This document shows positions 45,420-57,240 of a DNA stretch of 64,000 nt, one piece after another (position 1 is the stretch's first letter; each line of letters opens with the position of its first letter). The notes under the pieces were generated by a model. That model searched no databases, was not told the origin of the DNA, and worked only from the letters and a program-made list of their open reading frames with translations. The stretch is from Euonymus europaeus (lineage: Eukaryota > Streptophyta > Magnoliopsida > Celastrales > Celastraceae), in contig OY756964.1 of NCBI GenBank assembly GCA_963580455.1, positions 20,744,001 to 20,808,000 of the forward strand, given 5' to 3'. The position numbers and the translations under genes are program-made.

Positions 45420-45807
45420 TTAGTTTTTTATAAGTCGTAATATATTCACAATAAGAGAAAAAAGCCGTAATATATTCACATCGGGGTTAGGGAATGTTTT
45501 GGGATCTTCTATGAGTGTTTGGGAAGGACAAGGATGACTGTTATCAAGGAAACCAAGGAGATCAAGGCCAAAGAGAAGGGAAGTGAGTTGAGCTTTCCAG
45601 GAGAAGTAGTTAAGAGAGGTGAGCTTGGGAGGAAGTTGGGCATTGATGGTGATAAATATTGAGAGAGGGATTGAATGGAACGACAGCGACAACGGAAGAA
45701 TTGCTTGTGCCCGAGATAATTGACGTGCCGAAAAAGAAGGGAAAAAAACTAAGCTGAAAAAAAAAGAAGGGAAAAAAAAACTCGTCAGAGGAATGCTCTG
45801 ATACCAT
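45420..45807 (-). mobile_element. Copia retrotransposon fragment: primer site and gag start
   Basis: On the minus strand, TGGTATCAGAGC (45806-45795) matches the standard Copia primer-binding site for initiator Met tRNA. About 130 bp further, the frame reads LPPKLTSLNYFSWKAQLTSL then LFGLDLLGFLD, the N-terminal Copia gag (UBN2-like) motif, with a frame change between it and the upstream piece. It stops after about 90 codons. An LTR would be expected just right of 45807 but was not delimited. Confidence 0.7.
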
Positions 45808-48600
45808 AAAAATTCATACCCGAAGCCTGCAGATCATTGAATTTGCACCACCCTTTTTTCAAGGGTTGCAAAGTATACATGTACAAATAATGCCACATGC
45901 GTAGTACGTCAAGTCTCTATTTTTGTCTCTGCACCACACATGATTAAAGACCATGACATCTATGATGCTGTCTATTACCTTTCATTTTCTAGCGCCTAGC
46001 GACACAAAAACATGGAAACCAAAATACATGACTGTAAAAATATTCGAAATAATCAAATTGATCGGCCATTATTTTTATAAAATATATATTTTGTCAATAG
46101 AATCAATCATAATCAAAATAATCGTAAATAATCAAAAATGACACCATACAAAACACTTCAATGGGAGAATAAGACAATATAAAGATAATTAACCGTAACC
46201 GACCATTTACATTCCTACAAAATACTTTAGTGGGAGAAAGAAGACGAGAGATAAAAGATAAAATGCGTGCATTTGGACATTTTGCGGGAGTCAAAAAATT
46301 TAACTATTTTTAATGAGTTTGTGTAACAGAACTATCAAACTAGTGAAAGAACAATATAGAATTAAGAATTAAAAGCCGAAATAGAGAATCTAGCAAATAA
46401 GGAAAAAAGCTAGTGAGGGATATTTCAGTGGCATCAATTGAATTCAATCAATTATTGTTTGGACTGTCATCCATTTATTCTCTCAAACATACAATAAAAC
46501 ATCACTTTCCCTGCACAATTGCGCCCACTTTTCCCTTACAAGGCATGGAATTTTCTCACCATGCGATCATTCCCCCTTTTTTTCTTTCTCGAGAAAAAAG
46601 GAAGGAAAAGCAAAGGGAATTACGCTGTTCATCATAAATACATGACCTAAGTGTGTGTATATATATGTGTATATATAGAGAGATGCTAGTAAATGTAGGT
46701 GGGAATATCTTTTAGTCCAAACAATGATGCCCTCTCCTCCCTATCATCCACTTTATTTGGCATAAAATACAATTTAATTACCTTATCATCAATCAACAAT
46801 CCCTTTCTATCAATTTCCAAGCTAAAAAGGCTTCCAATGCAAAACAAAAACTAGGGGTATTAGCAAAAGTTGCAAGGTGAAGATGACCTTTCTTTTGAGG
46901 AATAGATCAAGTGACACGTGTCAATGATTTTCTAATCTCGGCCGACATGTTAGGCCTATCAAGGAATTATATGATTGTTTTCAACCACACACCCAATATA
47001 TATATACATATATGTATATATATATATATATCTTGCTTTTCCCAACAAAATTAAATCGCAATCTTACTAAATTTGGAGGTAAATTATTTGGATCGTCCAC
47101 AAGGTTGGAAATCAACTCCATCTCACCACATCGACGTTTCACAACTCTCTAAAATATCTAAGGAAAAGGAGAAAAAAAATTAGGGTAGGTTTGTTTTTAT
47201 TATAATTTGAACTCTAATTACCCTCGCTAAGGTCTTGCTTGACATTTTATAAAGCAGGGGTTATGGGGATCCCTGTTTGACAAAAGCTATCAGTGGAATC
47301 GGAGCATTTCGCGAATCTCTCTGAATCATTTCAACACTCTAAATTTGAATCCCCATTTTAATAGGTTCATGGGTGTTCAAATATGAAATTATTAAAAGAC
47401 CTATTCAAAAGGAAGGAGAATCAAAACTTATATTCAATGCACACCAATTTTCGATATATTTTGTGTTCTCATTTTTTAAGAAAGCCAAATTTTATTAATT
47501 TTTATTTAAAGTTTCATCAAGATGATTAATGAGGAGATCGAGTAGTGCTAGCTATACTTCTTTTATGATGCAGAGGGTGTGTATGAAGCCGTGGACACGT
47601 GCAGATGATGACAATGTCTTCTTAATGATGGATTCCCACCGTTTCTCCCACTGTGTGGGATCCACTTCTATCATGCAATGCAATCTCCGCCTTCACAGAG
47701 CAGAAAAGTCATATTTTTATCTTTGACTGGACCAATTTTATATCTCAAAATGTATATACACCACAGAAATAAACAAATATTTCTACTTTTTTTAAATTAT
47801 CAAAATTTTCAAATAGTGGATATGAAATGAAATGTTGGTAGTTTTGTACATATGGACAGTGGCTTTGTCTACCATATATACTTTCGTTGAATAAAAAACA
47901 TGGCATGTCGTACCTACCTTAGTACATAAAAAAGCTAGAAACTTGGAAATTCACTGATCAGTCTGTCGATGTAATTTAAAGTTTTAATTTATTTGAATAT
48001 AATAATTTTGATATGGAAATTTAAAATAATATTTAAATATTTAGTGATCAAAATTATAAAAAATGATAAAATTTTCAGTGATAAAAGTGTAGTTAACCCA
48101 ATATCCGTGCATTTTAATAGAAAACACTTAAAAAATCTGAATTTACGTCAAGAATATTTACTTCTGGAAGCTTTTATGAAAGAATAACAGAGTGATTGAC
48201 AGATTGAGGGAGGGAAAGCTAAATTTACTGTAGAAGAATAATGGCGGTTGGTTCGATTAGTAACATTTAAAATGGACTCAAGCTCATAATAATCTTTATA
48301 ATATGTTTTAAAAAATGTATTATCTGCTGCACCGTCTTCAAGCTTATAGTGACACCTGGACAAATATCCGAAAATTAATATTTATAAATACTTCATAATT
48401 CCCTCATATATATTGGACATTCTCCACCTGAAAGAATGAAAAGGCATAAATAATATTACGACACATGTTTGGTGTAGCGTATAAGCTAGTTTATACTCTG
48501 TCAGATATACTCTCATATACTCTCAACTTTTACGTTTTATGATAGCTTATACTCTATCACACATACTCTCTATCAAATATGCGTATAGCGCATACTTATA

Positions 48601-48700
48601 TGTACCTGTAAACTAAAGGTTAGGTGACCGAGTACTGTTAGAGTCTAAAACAGTCATATATGTACCTGTAAACTAAAGGTTAGGTGACCGAGTACTGTTG
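48601..48700. repeat. 60-bp direct duplication
   Basis: A 39-bp block starting TGTACCTGTAAACTAAAGG is identical at 48601 and 48661, preceded both times by ATA. Sequence then diverges. The preceding 48475-48600 has loosely repeated TATACTCT motifs. Confidence 0.85.
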
Positions 48701-49801
48701 AGGTTGAGGTTTGCCTTTGAGAAGAAGAACAGACCAATTGCGGAAAGCAATTATAGTGAATGGCAGATATAAGTCATAAAAGGTAATAATTCAGTACAGC
48801 TGGCAAGGGAGGGCTCAACTAAAAAAGAAAAAAACTACGTACAAAAATAATTCTCCTTCTTATTATTAAATTAAATATTTTAATTTTTATCATTTAAAAG
48901 AAAAGGTTGCTTAAATGTCTATTTTGTATTAACTAATAATTTGATGACATTTGTCTCGCTACAAAAAATTTTTAAAATATCGACAATTTTTTTGTTGATA
49001 ATATTGATTATTGACAAAAAATTTATGTCACTAAAACACTAATAAGTAATCTAAATATTGGACTATACGGTGTCAGTCTTTCAACCAGATTGGACGCTAG
49101 TAGAACCCGTGCCTGGAATATTGACGATCATCATGTCATATATATATGCTGGGTGAATGTCTCACTTCTTATGATCAATCACACGTGTTATTCAGTCATC
49201 CATTGATTGTCCGTAATTACAGTCATCAATCTTTTTCACTTTACCACGTAAAAACTCATCATTCACAGCTCCCGTTAAAATAACTAAATGTCGACGACCA
49301 ACAATTTAGATAGGATATATCATAGGAGATGTATAAGGTGGGGTTCGGTGGTTTATAGCATACTGTCGATCTGGGAAATTGGAGGTAAGTAAATAAACTA
49401 CAGTTCCCAAAGAAAGGGACTTGGATATGCTTGTTTTTTCTTTCAACATTCTCTCTAGCTACCACTAAAAGACGGCATTCGCTCCCTCTCTCCATATCCG
49501 TATCTTGACAAATCTAAAGAGTTTTCCATTTACAAGTTTTGGGATTGGAGGAATTTTTCTACTCTCTCTCTCTCTCCCTCCCCTTTGGCGTAGAAAAAGT
49601 TGGAGAGTGACCACCGAAAAGCAAACACACCTTATCATGAAAGCAAGAAGAAAAACGACCCGATTAGACGGGCCAACCCACACGCACATACACACACAAG
49701 CTATATCATATTCCATCTCTATTTCCAGGCCACTTCACACATACATTTCATTGTGTTTGTGTGTTTTCGTACGTCTACTTTATCTTTAATTATTTAGTTT
49801 T

Positions 49802-49945
49802 TATATAAAGTTAATAAGTGGAAATCCCAAGTCAAAACTCCCCTAATGATTTGGTCTTGGCTTCTTCCAAGCACCACCTCATATCCCACTTTCTTTCTCT
49901 TTTTAGCTTTAATAGTTTCTTTGGCCTATAATCTTGTCTATATAA
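49802..49945 (+). promoter_or_regulatory. candidate TATA boxes of WOX4
   Basis: Two TATA motifs precede the WOX4 ATG at 49983: TATATAAA at 49802-49809 and TATATAA at 49939-49945. The first allows a leader of about 150 nt and is more plausible; the second would leave only about 10 nt. Which is used cannot be told from sequence. Confidence 0.4.
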
Positions 49946-49982
49946 TCACTACTCAATTGTGTTACTCACGCAACATCGATCC

Positions 49983-50209
49983 ATGGGACTAAGCATGAAG
50001 GTTCATCAGTTTGCACGTGGATTCTGGGAGCACGAACCCTCCCTCTCACTTGGCTGCAAGCGCTTACGCCCTCTTGCTCCTAAGCTCAACACCAACTCCG
50101 ACTCCAATGCTCCTTTTGATCTCAAAAGCTTCATTAGACCCGATAGCGGACCCAGAAAACTTGGCTCCTCCTCCGACAAGAGAGACACTCCTGTTCAAGT
50201 CAGTCCACT

Positions 50210-50247
<38 letters not shown>

Positions 50248-50921
50248 TCTCTCTTATAAAAATCTGTTAATTAAATAACCCAGTAGGCTAACCTGTTGAA
50301 CATGTATATATGAATTAATTTCAAGATGCAGGTTGAGACGCATCCGGGAGGGACAAGGTGGAACCCTACGCAAGAGCAGATAGGAATACTGGAGATGTTG
50401 TATAGGGGAGGCATGAGAACTCCCAATGCACAACAAATAGAGCAGATTACAACGCAGTTGGGGAGATACGGCAAGATTGAAGGGAAGAATGTGTTTTATT
50501 GGTTCCAAAACCACAAAGCTCGGGAGAGGCAAAAACAAAAGCGCAACAGCCTTGGTTTAAGCCATTCTCCAAGATCAACTCAAACTGCCGCCATTACCAC
50601 AACCATAACCTTGGATACTGGGGTACGTGTCCCGTATATATATGTGTTGTTAGTTAGGGCAAACAATGTTTTATATGGTATCAGAACCTAAGTCCAACGG
50701 CAGTTCCAATCCCCGTATGTATATGCGTTTTTAGGGTGAGATCTAGATTTTAATAATTTAACGGACATTTTGTACAGGGAGAAGTGGAAAGAGAAGGAGA
50801 TAGTCCATACAAGAGGAAATGCAGGAGTTGGGTACTTGAGAGCTTAGAATTAGAAGGAGGAAGAGAGGATGAGGGAGATGGAACTCTTGAGCTCTTCCCA
50901 TTGCACCCGGAAGGCAGATGA
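49983..50921 (+). CDS. WOX4: WUSCHEL-related homeobox 4
   Basis: This 216-residue homeodomain factor is in three exons: 49983-50198, 50332-50622 and 50778-50921, with GT-AG introns in phase 0. The N-terminus has [17 protein letters not shown] and [13 protein letters not shown], both typical of WOX4. The homeodomain spans about 79-143 ([19 protein letters not shown] to [19 protein letters not shown]). The C-terminus has [16 protein letters not shown] and the WUS box [12 protein letters not shown] at 205-216. In Arabidopsis WOX4 keeps procambial/cambial cells dividing downstream of the TDIF-PXY peptide pathway in the nucleus. A second in-frame ATG at 49995 could also start translation. Intron 1 has a (TA)n tract. 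It is the only gene here on the plus strand. Confidence 0.96.
50214..50245. repeat. (TA)n microsatellite in WOX4 intron 1
   Basis: An uninterrupted AT dinucleotide run of about 16 units starts 15 bp after the exon 1 donor, so its length may vary among alleles close to a splice site. Confidence 0.9.
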
Positions 50922-53355
50922 AAGGGTTTGAAAATCACCTTCATAATTACAAATGTTATATATGAGCTTATTAATTTGATGTGTTAGCTAGCTTATAACT
51001 TTTCTTTCTTTGATTCCATTTGTTTGGAGAAAGATCGAAGAAAGGCAAGTTTGTATGATCTCTTTGCACTCTATCAATTGAATTCCTCACTTGGAATCAA
51101 TCAAACCTTTGTTTCCTTTTAAGATGTGTTTGTGAATCAGTGATTTGACTTAGAAGAAACTTATGGAAACAAAACCTTTTCTGGGCTAAAAGCAAAATGA
51201 CCTACGGACACTGAAGTCCACACATCGGTTTCCGACTGTTAAGCCTGCCTACTCATGTTTTCTATTGCATGTCTCACCTCGATAATAGAGCAATAATTTA
51301 AAAAAAGAGAGTATATTTGTGGCACTGCCTAATTGATAATGAATATCGTAAAACTAAAGAGACGAGAGTGTAACATGCATATTTTAGTATCATTGTTGGA
51401 GAGATTGACGTGCATGATTTTATAAGGAAAATAATTTGTTAGTGTTTCGTATGGTCGACACTAAGTCACTAATCAAGTACACTATAATTATTCTGTTCTC
51501 TTCATTGAGATGATAAAAGACACTTGAACGAAGCGAACAAGGTGGTTGTATTGAAAAGAGTCACTTCCTTTGTGGAATATTTGAGTTTAAGAGGAAAATT
51601 GAAAGAAATATTGCATAAAATCCCAATTCTTATCTCTTGTGCTTTGAATTAGGGATGATAATCTGCAAAAGGTAGTAAAACTGATTATTTAACCCACCCA
51701 AGGAAAAAAGGGCTAACAATTTGCCCACCGTACTACTAGTTGTCCCAACAATAGTATCCCTATAGCAATTTTAAAATTTTGAAATTCAAAAATAAATGTA
51801 GTTTTTTCTTGTATATGCTTACACGCACTCTCTCTCTGAAAAGCATATGAATAGTAGGTGATCAAAATTTGGTGGTTGATTTGATCGAAAAATGGTTGGA
51901 TCAGCTAAAAGTCATCATAAGAAGTCAAATGGTGACATCGATGCACGAAGATTTTGTCGGAGTTGGTAGAATCTACCACTTTTCTATAGCGTAGGCCACC
52001 ATTTTTCAAGCATTTTTTTCAATGGTTTAACAAACTTTTGACTGTGCGTGGCAGCTAGTTTAACTTGTTTGAAGTTTGAGAGTTTGATTTGAGGTGATAA
52101 CAGCATGAACGGTGGCTGAACGAAGATTCTTTGTTATTACATTATTTGGTTGGCGTATTACGTTGTTAATTTGAGCACTTTTCTAGTGGCTTAAGAGGTT
52201 TTTTTTTGTTGTGTTTGACATGTGGGTTACATTATGTGCTTACATATTTATACACAATGTCACAGCTCACTGTCTTGATAAGAAAATCAATATAATTAAC
52301 AATATGGACAATGTGATTACGCACTGTCACACTAATTAAAATACATTACAATGTATTAAACAACTTAATTATAACACATATATAGCAACATGATTACTTT
52401 TAAAATTGTCAATACTTTGTGAATCATACACAAATGCACCCAACAAAAGAGTAAATCTCCCAAATCAAATATGAGAGTATAATTACATCATAAAACTATT
52501 TGACCTACATTGTTCACTACAATAATGACATTGTCATTTTATGTGCAATATCCTTATTACATTGTGTGTTTACATGTCTATACACAATGTCACAACTCTC
52601 AATGTCCACCTTAGTTGAAATAACCATGGTAATATGTAGAGTTAAAAAAATAGAAAAGCAAGAAGACTGAAATTTTAGGGGGAGTTAGAGTTTTTTTTAG
52701 AAAGAGCACCATTAAGTAATATGTAATAATATATATAGCATGATGAGGTGTCATGTCACATAGATTATGGACATTATGAATAAAATAATTTAGAGACGTT
52801 TAACATTTTCTATTTGCCCAAAATAGGGGTGTAAAAGAGCCAAGCCGCTCATAAGAGGCTCGGTATTCGGCTCAAAAAAATTCATTTGTGTTTGACTCGA
52901 TTCATAAATGAGCCGAGCTTAAGCTTGATTTTAAAGTTCGATTCATAAACGAGTCGAGCTTGAGCATCACAAAGCTCGGCTCGTTGGTTCTGCTTCATTA
53001 TATATATATATATATAGTTATATATATGTGTATAATAGTTCCTTTGATTTCAATTTAACATTATTAATATGTCTGAATGTAATAAACTATTAATGTGATT
53101 CAATGTATCAGTAACTCATTAAATATCATTATTATTACTAGTATATTACATGAGTATTAAATATTAACATGTATTTATTAAGTATCATTATTATTACCGA
53201 GCTCAAGCTCGACTCATTTAGTGATTTATCGAACTTTTAACGAGCCAAGCTAGAGCACGACTCTTTAGGGATTTCTTGATATTTTAACGAGTCGAGCCCC
53301 AAATTTTAGCTCGAGTCAAACTCCAGCTCGAGTTTATCACATTTGAACCGAGCCG

Positions 53356-53981
53356 TAGGCATGGTAACGGGGCGGATCCATGAAGGAATTTTGCTGCCTC
53401 GTCCCCGCCCCGCCCTTGGGGGCAATCCGTGGAGAACCTCCCCAAGTCTTTTTTTTTTTTTAAAAAAAAAGGTTTTAGTTGAATTAGGATTAGGTTTATA
53501 ATTTAGGGTTTAGGATCCAAGGACTTTAGGATTTGGATAATTAAATTTAAGGTTTAGGTAAATTAGGTTTAATGTTTGGACTTTATAGGCGTAGAGCTTA
53601 AGGTTAAGTAGTTGAGATTTTAGGGTTAGTCTTTAGATGAAATATGATTAGTGTTCATAATTTAGGGCTTAGGGTTGACGAATTAGATTTACTATTTATA
53701 CATATAAGAGTTTAGCGTTTATATATATATATAGGATTTATAAACATATAAACATATATGTATATAGGGTTTATAAACATACACACACAGATATATATAT
53801 ATATATATATATAAACATAAACATATATGTATATAACACATTTCGGGGCGGGGTATTGAGGCTGGGTGGGGAAACCCCAAACACCATCCCCGCCACGCTG
53901 GCGGGGCAAGATTTTGTGCCTAGTCCCCGCCCTGCCAAAGAATCGGAGCGGGGCGGGGCGGGCAAATTTTTGCCACCCCTA
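53356..53981. mobile_element. hAT-like element nested in the outer one
   Basis: The left end is TAGGCATGGTAACGGGGCGG and the right end, on the minus strand, TAGGGGTGGCAAAAATTTGC. The flanking 8-mers CCGAGCCG and CTGAGTCG differ only by two transitions. GC-rich subterminal blocks (CCCCGCCCCGCC types) surround an AT-rich core with a degenerate TTTAGGG tract and a (TA)n run. It is non-coding. Confidence 0.65.
53471..53690. repeat. degenerate TTTAGGG (telomere-motif-like) tract
   Basis: Motifs such as ATTTAGGGTTTAGG (near 53501), TTTTAGGGTTAG (near 53609) and TTTAGGGCTTAGGG (near 53661) recur among variants like TTAGGATT and TAAGGTTTAGG. They resemble decayed copies of the plant telomere heptamer. 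The tract lies wholly within the inner hAT-like element. Confidence 0.5.
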
Positions 53982-54840
53982 CTGAGTCGAGCTCGAGCTC
54001 CTCAAAGCTCAACTAGGCTCGGCTCGGTTACACCCCTATCCCAAAACAAGGCTGGATCAGATAACATCTCTTATTTTTTTCAGCATACCAAGGAGGGTGA
54101 TAAATAAAAATAAAAAAATAATAAAAACTTATATAAAGAAAGAGTGGAGGAAAAGAAATATGGACAACATATTTAAGAAATTATTTTCACGAAATAGAAC
54201 AATTTCTAGAATGTCATTTAACAAAAGGTACTCGACTACCTACGGACACTGCATTTCAAACATAGATTTTAATACCGAATCACGGTTTGACTAGAGTTCA
54301 AGGGTTGAATCTTGGTTTGACCGCGGTTTGTATTTTGTTATACCTTGTCAACGTATATATGGGTTCGTGGTCGACTGACATTATGATCCGGAATTAAAAA
54401 CCATGATTTCCAATTACTTTTCTTCTTCCTTTTTTTTTTTAAAAAAATTGCGTCTAATTTTTATTGTGAGAAATTTTAGATATTCGCGAAGACTTTTAAT
54501 TTGTTGCAGAAATTTCAATAAACATTTGATTTTAATAAGATGATGTATGTTGCATGCCCATGAGTTTGATTATATTATATGGGACACAGGACACTAGTTG
54601 TATGCATATATGGGCAAGACTCGCCCTGTGTAAGAGTGATCTCTTTCAATAAGAAGTTATTGAAAATATGCTGGGCTTGGAGCCCGGCCCAGTAGTTGTC
54701 AAACTTCTAAAATATTGGTTGTGGTAGATTGATGATTATTATTTGTTTAACAAAAATGTCAAGGATCCATCATTTTTTATTCTAGATATTTTAAATATTG
54801 AGATGGAAATCATCTGAATTGTGAGTCCCCCGTTACTTGT

Positions 54841-55167
54841 ATGGAATTGTGTGAGTCCATCTTAAAGTGGGATAGCTCAGATGGAAATCATCTGAATTGT
54901 GAGTCCGTTGTATGGAGAATATTTGAAATTATATGTGATGATGCCAAAAAAGATCGATTTGGATGTCGCATCAGGTGGTCAAACAAGCTGATAGAATGTT
55001 GTTTAATGTTCTTTACAATGAGCAAACATGAATTAAGTAGGGTCACAAGGTTTACTCGCGAAAAATGCTATGATGCTCCGATCGATACGATACTTGACAA
55101 TAAGGAGAGCTCAGTCATTCAAAGCTCTCTGGGAACTAAAAGCGCAAGCAGTGATATATTTCATTAG
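54841..55167 (+). CDS. hypothetical open frame, 108 codons, doubtful
   Basis: The frame reads from MELCESILKWDSSDGNHLNC to a stop at 55167. No domain is recognised; it has several Cys and a mixed charged composition. It begins inside a locally duplicated segment (28-bp repeat at 54801 and 54879), and the surroundings are non-coding. It may be a transposon remnant or chance. Confidence 0.15.
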   Translation: MELCESILKWDSSDGNHLNCESVVWRIFEIICDDAKKDRFGCRIRWSNKLIECCLMFFTMSKHELSRVTRFTREKCYDAPIDTILDNKESSVIQSSLGTKSASSDIFH

Positions 55168-56665
55168 TTAACAATTGCAACACAACAACTGTTGAGTTGC
55201 TGGACTGATTTTAGTCAACGTATTATGTTGGATGGCGGAGTATCATCGGATTAATGTTTTTATTTTATTTTTTATTATGGTGAATATTTTGTATTATAAG
55301 TTATACTTAAAGCTCTGCTTTTTATGTCTTGATATGACCAATGGGGTGCCATTGTTTTTTTCTGAAAAAAATAAAAATGTAGTAAATTCAAATCTGTCTA
55401 TTGTTTTAATAATATAATGGGATCCAAAAAAATTATAGTGCAAAAAGCCCTACCCAAAATATATAAATGAATGAAAGGATAAGTACGTGATTTTTTTTTG
55501 GCGTTACTAGAAAGTCAACATAAGAATAGGGAACAGTTAGGCGGCCGCAAAGTTTTTTAGTACTACAACTTAGTATTAAAAACCAATAAACAAATTCAAA
55601 AGCAATTAAAAGCAACAAATCGCAGATAATAGAGAAATATATATATTTTAATAGAGAAAAATGTATATATTTTTTAAAAATTGAATTCAGAAAAAAATTG
55701 AGTATTAAATCTGAACCATTAATTGAAAAAATAATGCTAAATTCACTTAAAGTATGACCTAATTTATCCCAAATTTATGTGGCATGAGAAATAACTATTG
55801 ATTATAAAATAAACACGTAAGCGTCGAATAAGGATCGTATTGGAGTCTCAACCATTATCCTAAATGAAATTAAGTAATAATTTATTTAATTTTTTAATTA
55901 TTTTTCAATAAAATCACTTCTGTTTTGCTTTTATAAAAATAAAAAAAGAGTAAAAATATTTTTGCGTAGCAAATAGTGCACCGGTTCCCGTGTACCAATA
56001 AAATTAGAAAAAAGAAACAGAAAAACCCTATGGCCGCCACCTCTTATCACCCGCACAAATCTGTAACATAAGCTTCCACCACCACCACGACGGGCCGTGA
56101 CGGTGACAACCTGATCCTCATCATTTCAGGACCACTCCCTCCCTCCCTCTCTCTCTGGCTTGCTCTGTTTCATTGTGTGTTTGTCCACATGTGTCTGATC
56201 TCCTTATCTACTCTGATTTCTTTCGACGACTCTGTTTTTGTAGGCAGAGAGTGAGAGATCTCCTGGCAGCCGGTAGGACCTTCCTTCTCCTTCATCATCC
56301 CTTCATGGATTAATTATCACAATCACACAAACAAATCACCGCTAAAAAACAACACAATCAATCATAGCATAAAATAATCCATCCATAATATCAAAATCTT
56401 TCATGATCACTACTCTGTTAATATTCTTACAAACTAGACCAGAAACCGATAATCATATTCATTAGCAAACATGATTTGGGGATTGATTTCCTTATTTTTC
56501 ACATACCCAGAAAGTACAAATCCTCTTCTTTAATCTACTCCCTTTAATTTTTAGACTGCCAGAAAATTCTCCCTAGAAATTAAAACAAAAGATGTACTTT
56601 TAATTTACGATAATAAAAGAGAGACGATTGTTAACAGTTGCTTGGCAGGGTATCATCACGACTCA

Positions 56666-57100
56666 TCAATCTTCGTTCGAATTCTCCGGGTTCGGAAACT
56701 GGTTCAAATCGGGCTTCTCGTTAACCAGATTCGATTTAGGCTCCGATGATTGGATGTTCTGTAGTGCGTCCACTTTAGCCCCAACTTCGGTGGCTCGCTT
56801 GCGTATTGAAGCGGCGGACATGTCGCAAAGCTCGTCTTCTTCGAAGACTAAATCGGGGAAATTAAGCCGAGCCGTCGGCCCGCGGAGGTAAAACACAGCC
56901 GTATCGTAGGCTCGTGCAGCGGCTACAGGGGAGGAGTAAGAGCCGAGCCAAATCCTTGACCGCTTATTCGGCTCCCTAATCTCCGCAACCCACTTCCCCC
57001 ACTTCCTCATCCTTATCCCTCTGTAGGGCTTGTCTCCACTACTCTCTTTACGCTTCTCCGATGTAGTCGTTGAAGTCGAACAACACTCTCCTGCTTCCAT
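56666..57100 (-). CDS. AP2/ERF factor with EAR repression motif (DEAR type)
   Basis: This 144-residue intronless transcription factor has one AP2/ERF domain at about 26-84 ([20 protein letters not shown], then [20 protein letters not shown]). Val14 and Glu19 of the domain are the DREB-type pair. The block [20 protein letters not shown] follows, and the C-terminus has DLNQFP at 131-136, a DLNxxP EAR motif. This layout matches the Arabidopsis group II ERFs ERF008-ERF011 (DEAR1-4), which repress stress and DREB target genes through TOPLESS-type corepressors. It should bind DRE/GCC-like sites and repress. The start is the only ATG before the conserved region. A TATATATA motif lies at 57198-57206. 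Confidence 0.93.
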   Translation of the reverse strand: MEAGECCSTSTTTSEKRKESSGDKPYRGIRMRKWGKWVAEIREPNKRSRIWLGSYSSPVAAARAYDTAVFYLRGPTARLNFPDLVFEEDELCDMSAASIRKRATEVGAKVDALQNIQSSEPKSNLVNEKPDLNQFPNPENSNED

Positions 57101-57197
57101 GGCTTCTCAGACACAGACTCCCCCTCTCCCTCTGTTTTCTCTGTTATGCTGCGTCTCGAAACCCAACGAAATGAAAGATATATGTAAAGAGGTGAAA

Positions 57198-57206
57198 TAT
57201 ATATAA
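57198..57206 (-). promoter_or_regulatory. TATA box of the ERF gene
   Basis: A TATATATAT-type motif on the minus strand about 100 bp before the ATG at 57100, in the usual position for a short leader. Confidence 0.5.
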
Positions 57207-57240
57207 AATAAAATGAATTTAATAAAGAAATGAAGGACAA

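Larger units (their letters stand above)
44385..49982. other. intergenic between NAC gene and WOX4
   Basis: It contains a MITE (45043-45341), a Copia gag/primer-site fragment (45420-45807), (TA)n tracts near 46660 and 47000, a 60-bp duplication (48601-48700) and the WOX4 promoter. Small open frames (47529-47726, 48148-48363, 49259-49716 among others) have no recognisable domain. Confidence 0.5.
52824..54038. mobile_element. hAT-like element (outer) with near-perfect 8-bp target duplication
   Basis: The termini are TAGGGGTGTAA and TTACACCCCTA, an 11-bp perfect inverted repeat. The flanking 8-mers GCCCAAAA (52816-52823) and TCCCAAAA (54039-54046) agree at 7 of 8 positions, as expected for hAT elements. 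Subterminal regions are full of GAGCCGAGC / GCTCGAGC motifs in both orientations. Without the nested element it is about 590 bp. There is no coding capacity. Confidence 0.75.
50922..56665. other. intergenic between WOX4 and the ERF gene
   Basis: It holds a pair of direct repeats (about 52227-52280 and 52557-52600, TTACATTRTGTG..TATACACAATGTCACA), the nested hAT-like elements (52824-54038), a SINE-tail-like ATACCAAGGAGGG with A-rich run near 54085, a 28-bp repeat at 54801/54879 and a 108-codon frame at 54841-55167. The rest, including the 55.4-56.0 kb AT-rich segment, shows nothing recognisable. Confidence 0.5.

Noticed and set aside
47242..47420. Possible MITE beginning CTTGCTTGACATTT
   Set aside because: It resembles the ends of other MITEs here, but no second end or target duplication could be found.
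50006..50538. Frames on both strands overlapping WOX4
   Set aside because: They are shadows of the WOX4 exons and of the intron (TA)n run.
53712..53965. Minus-strand frames with Ile/Tyr runs
   Set aside because: They are translations of the (TA)n microsatellite and GC-rich ends of the inner hAT-like element.
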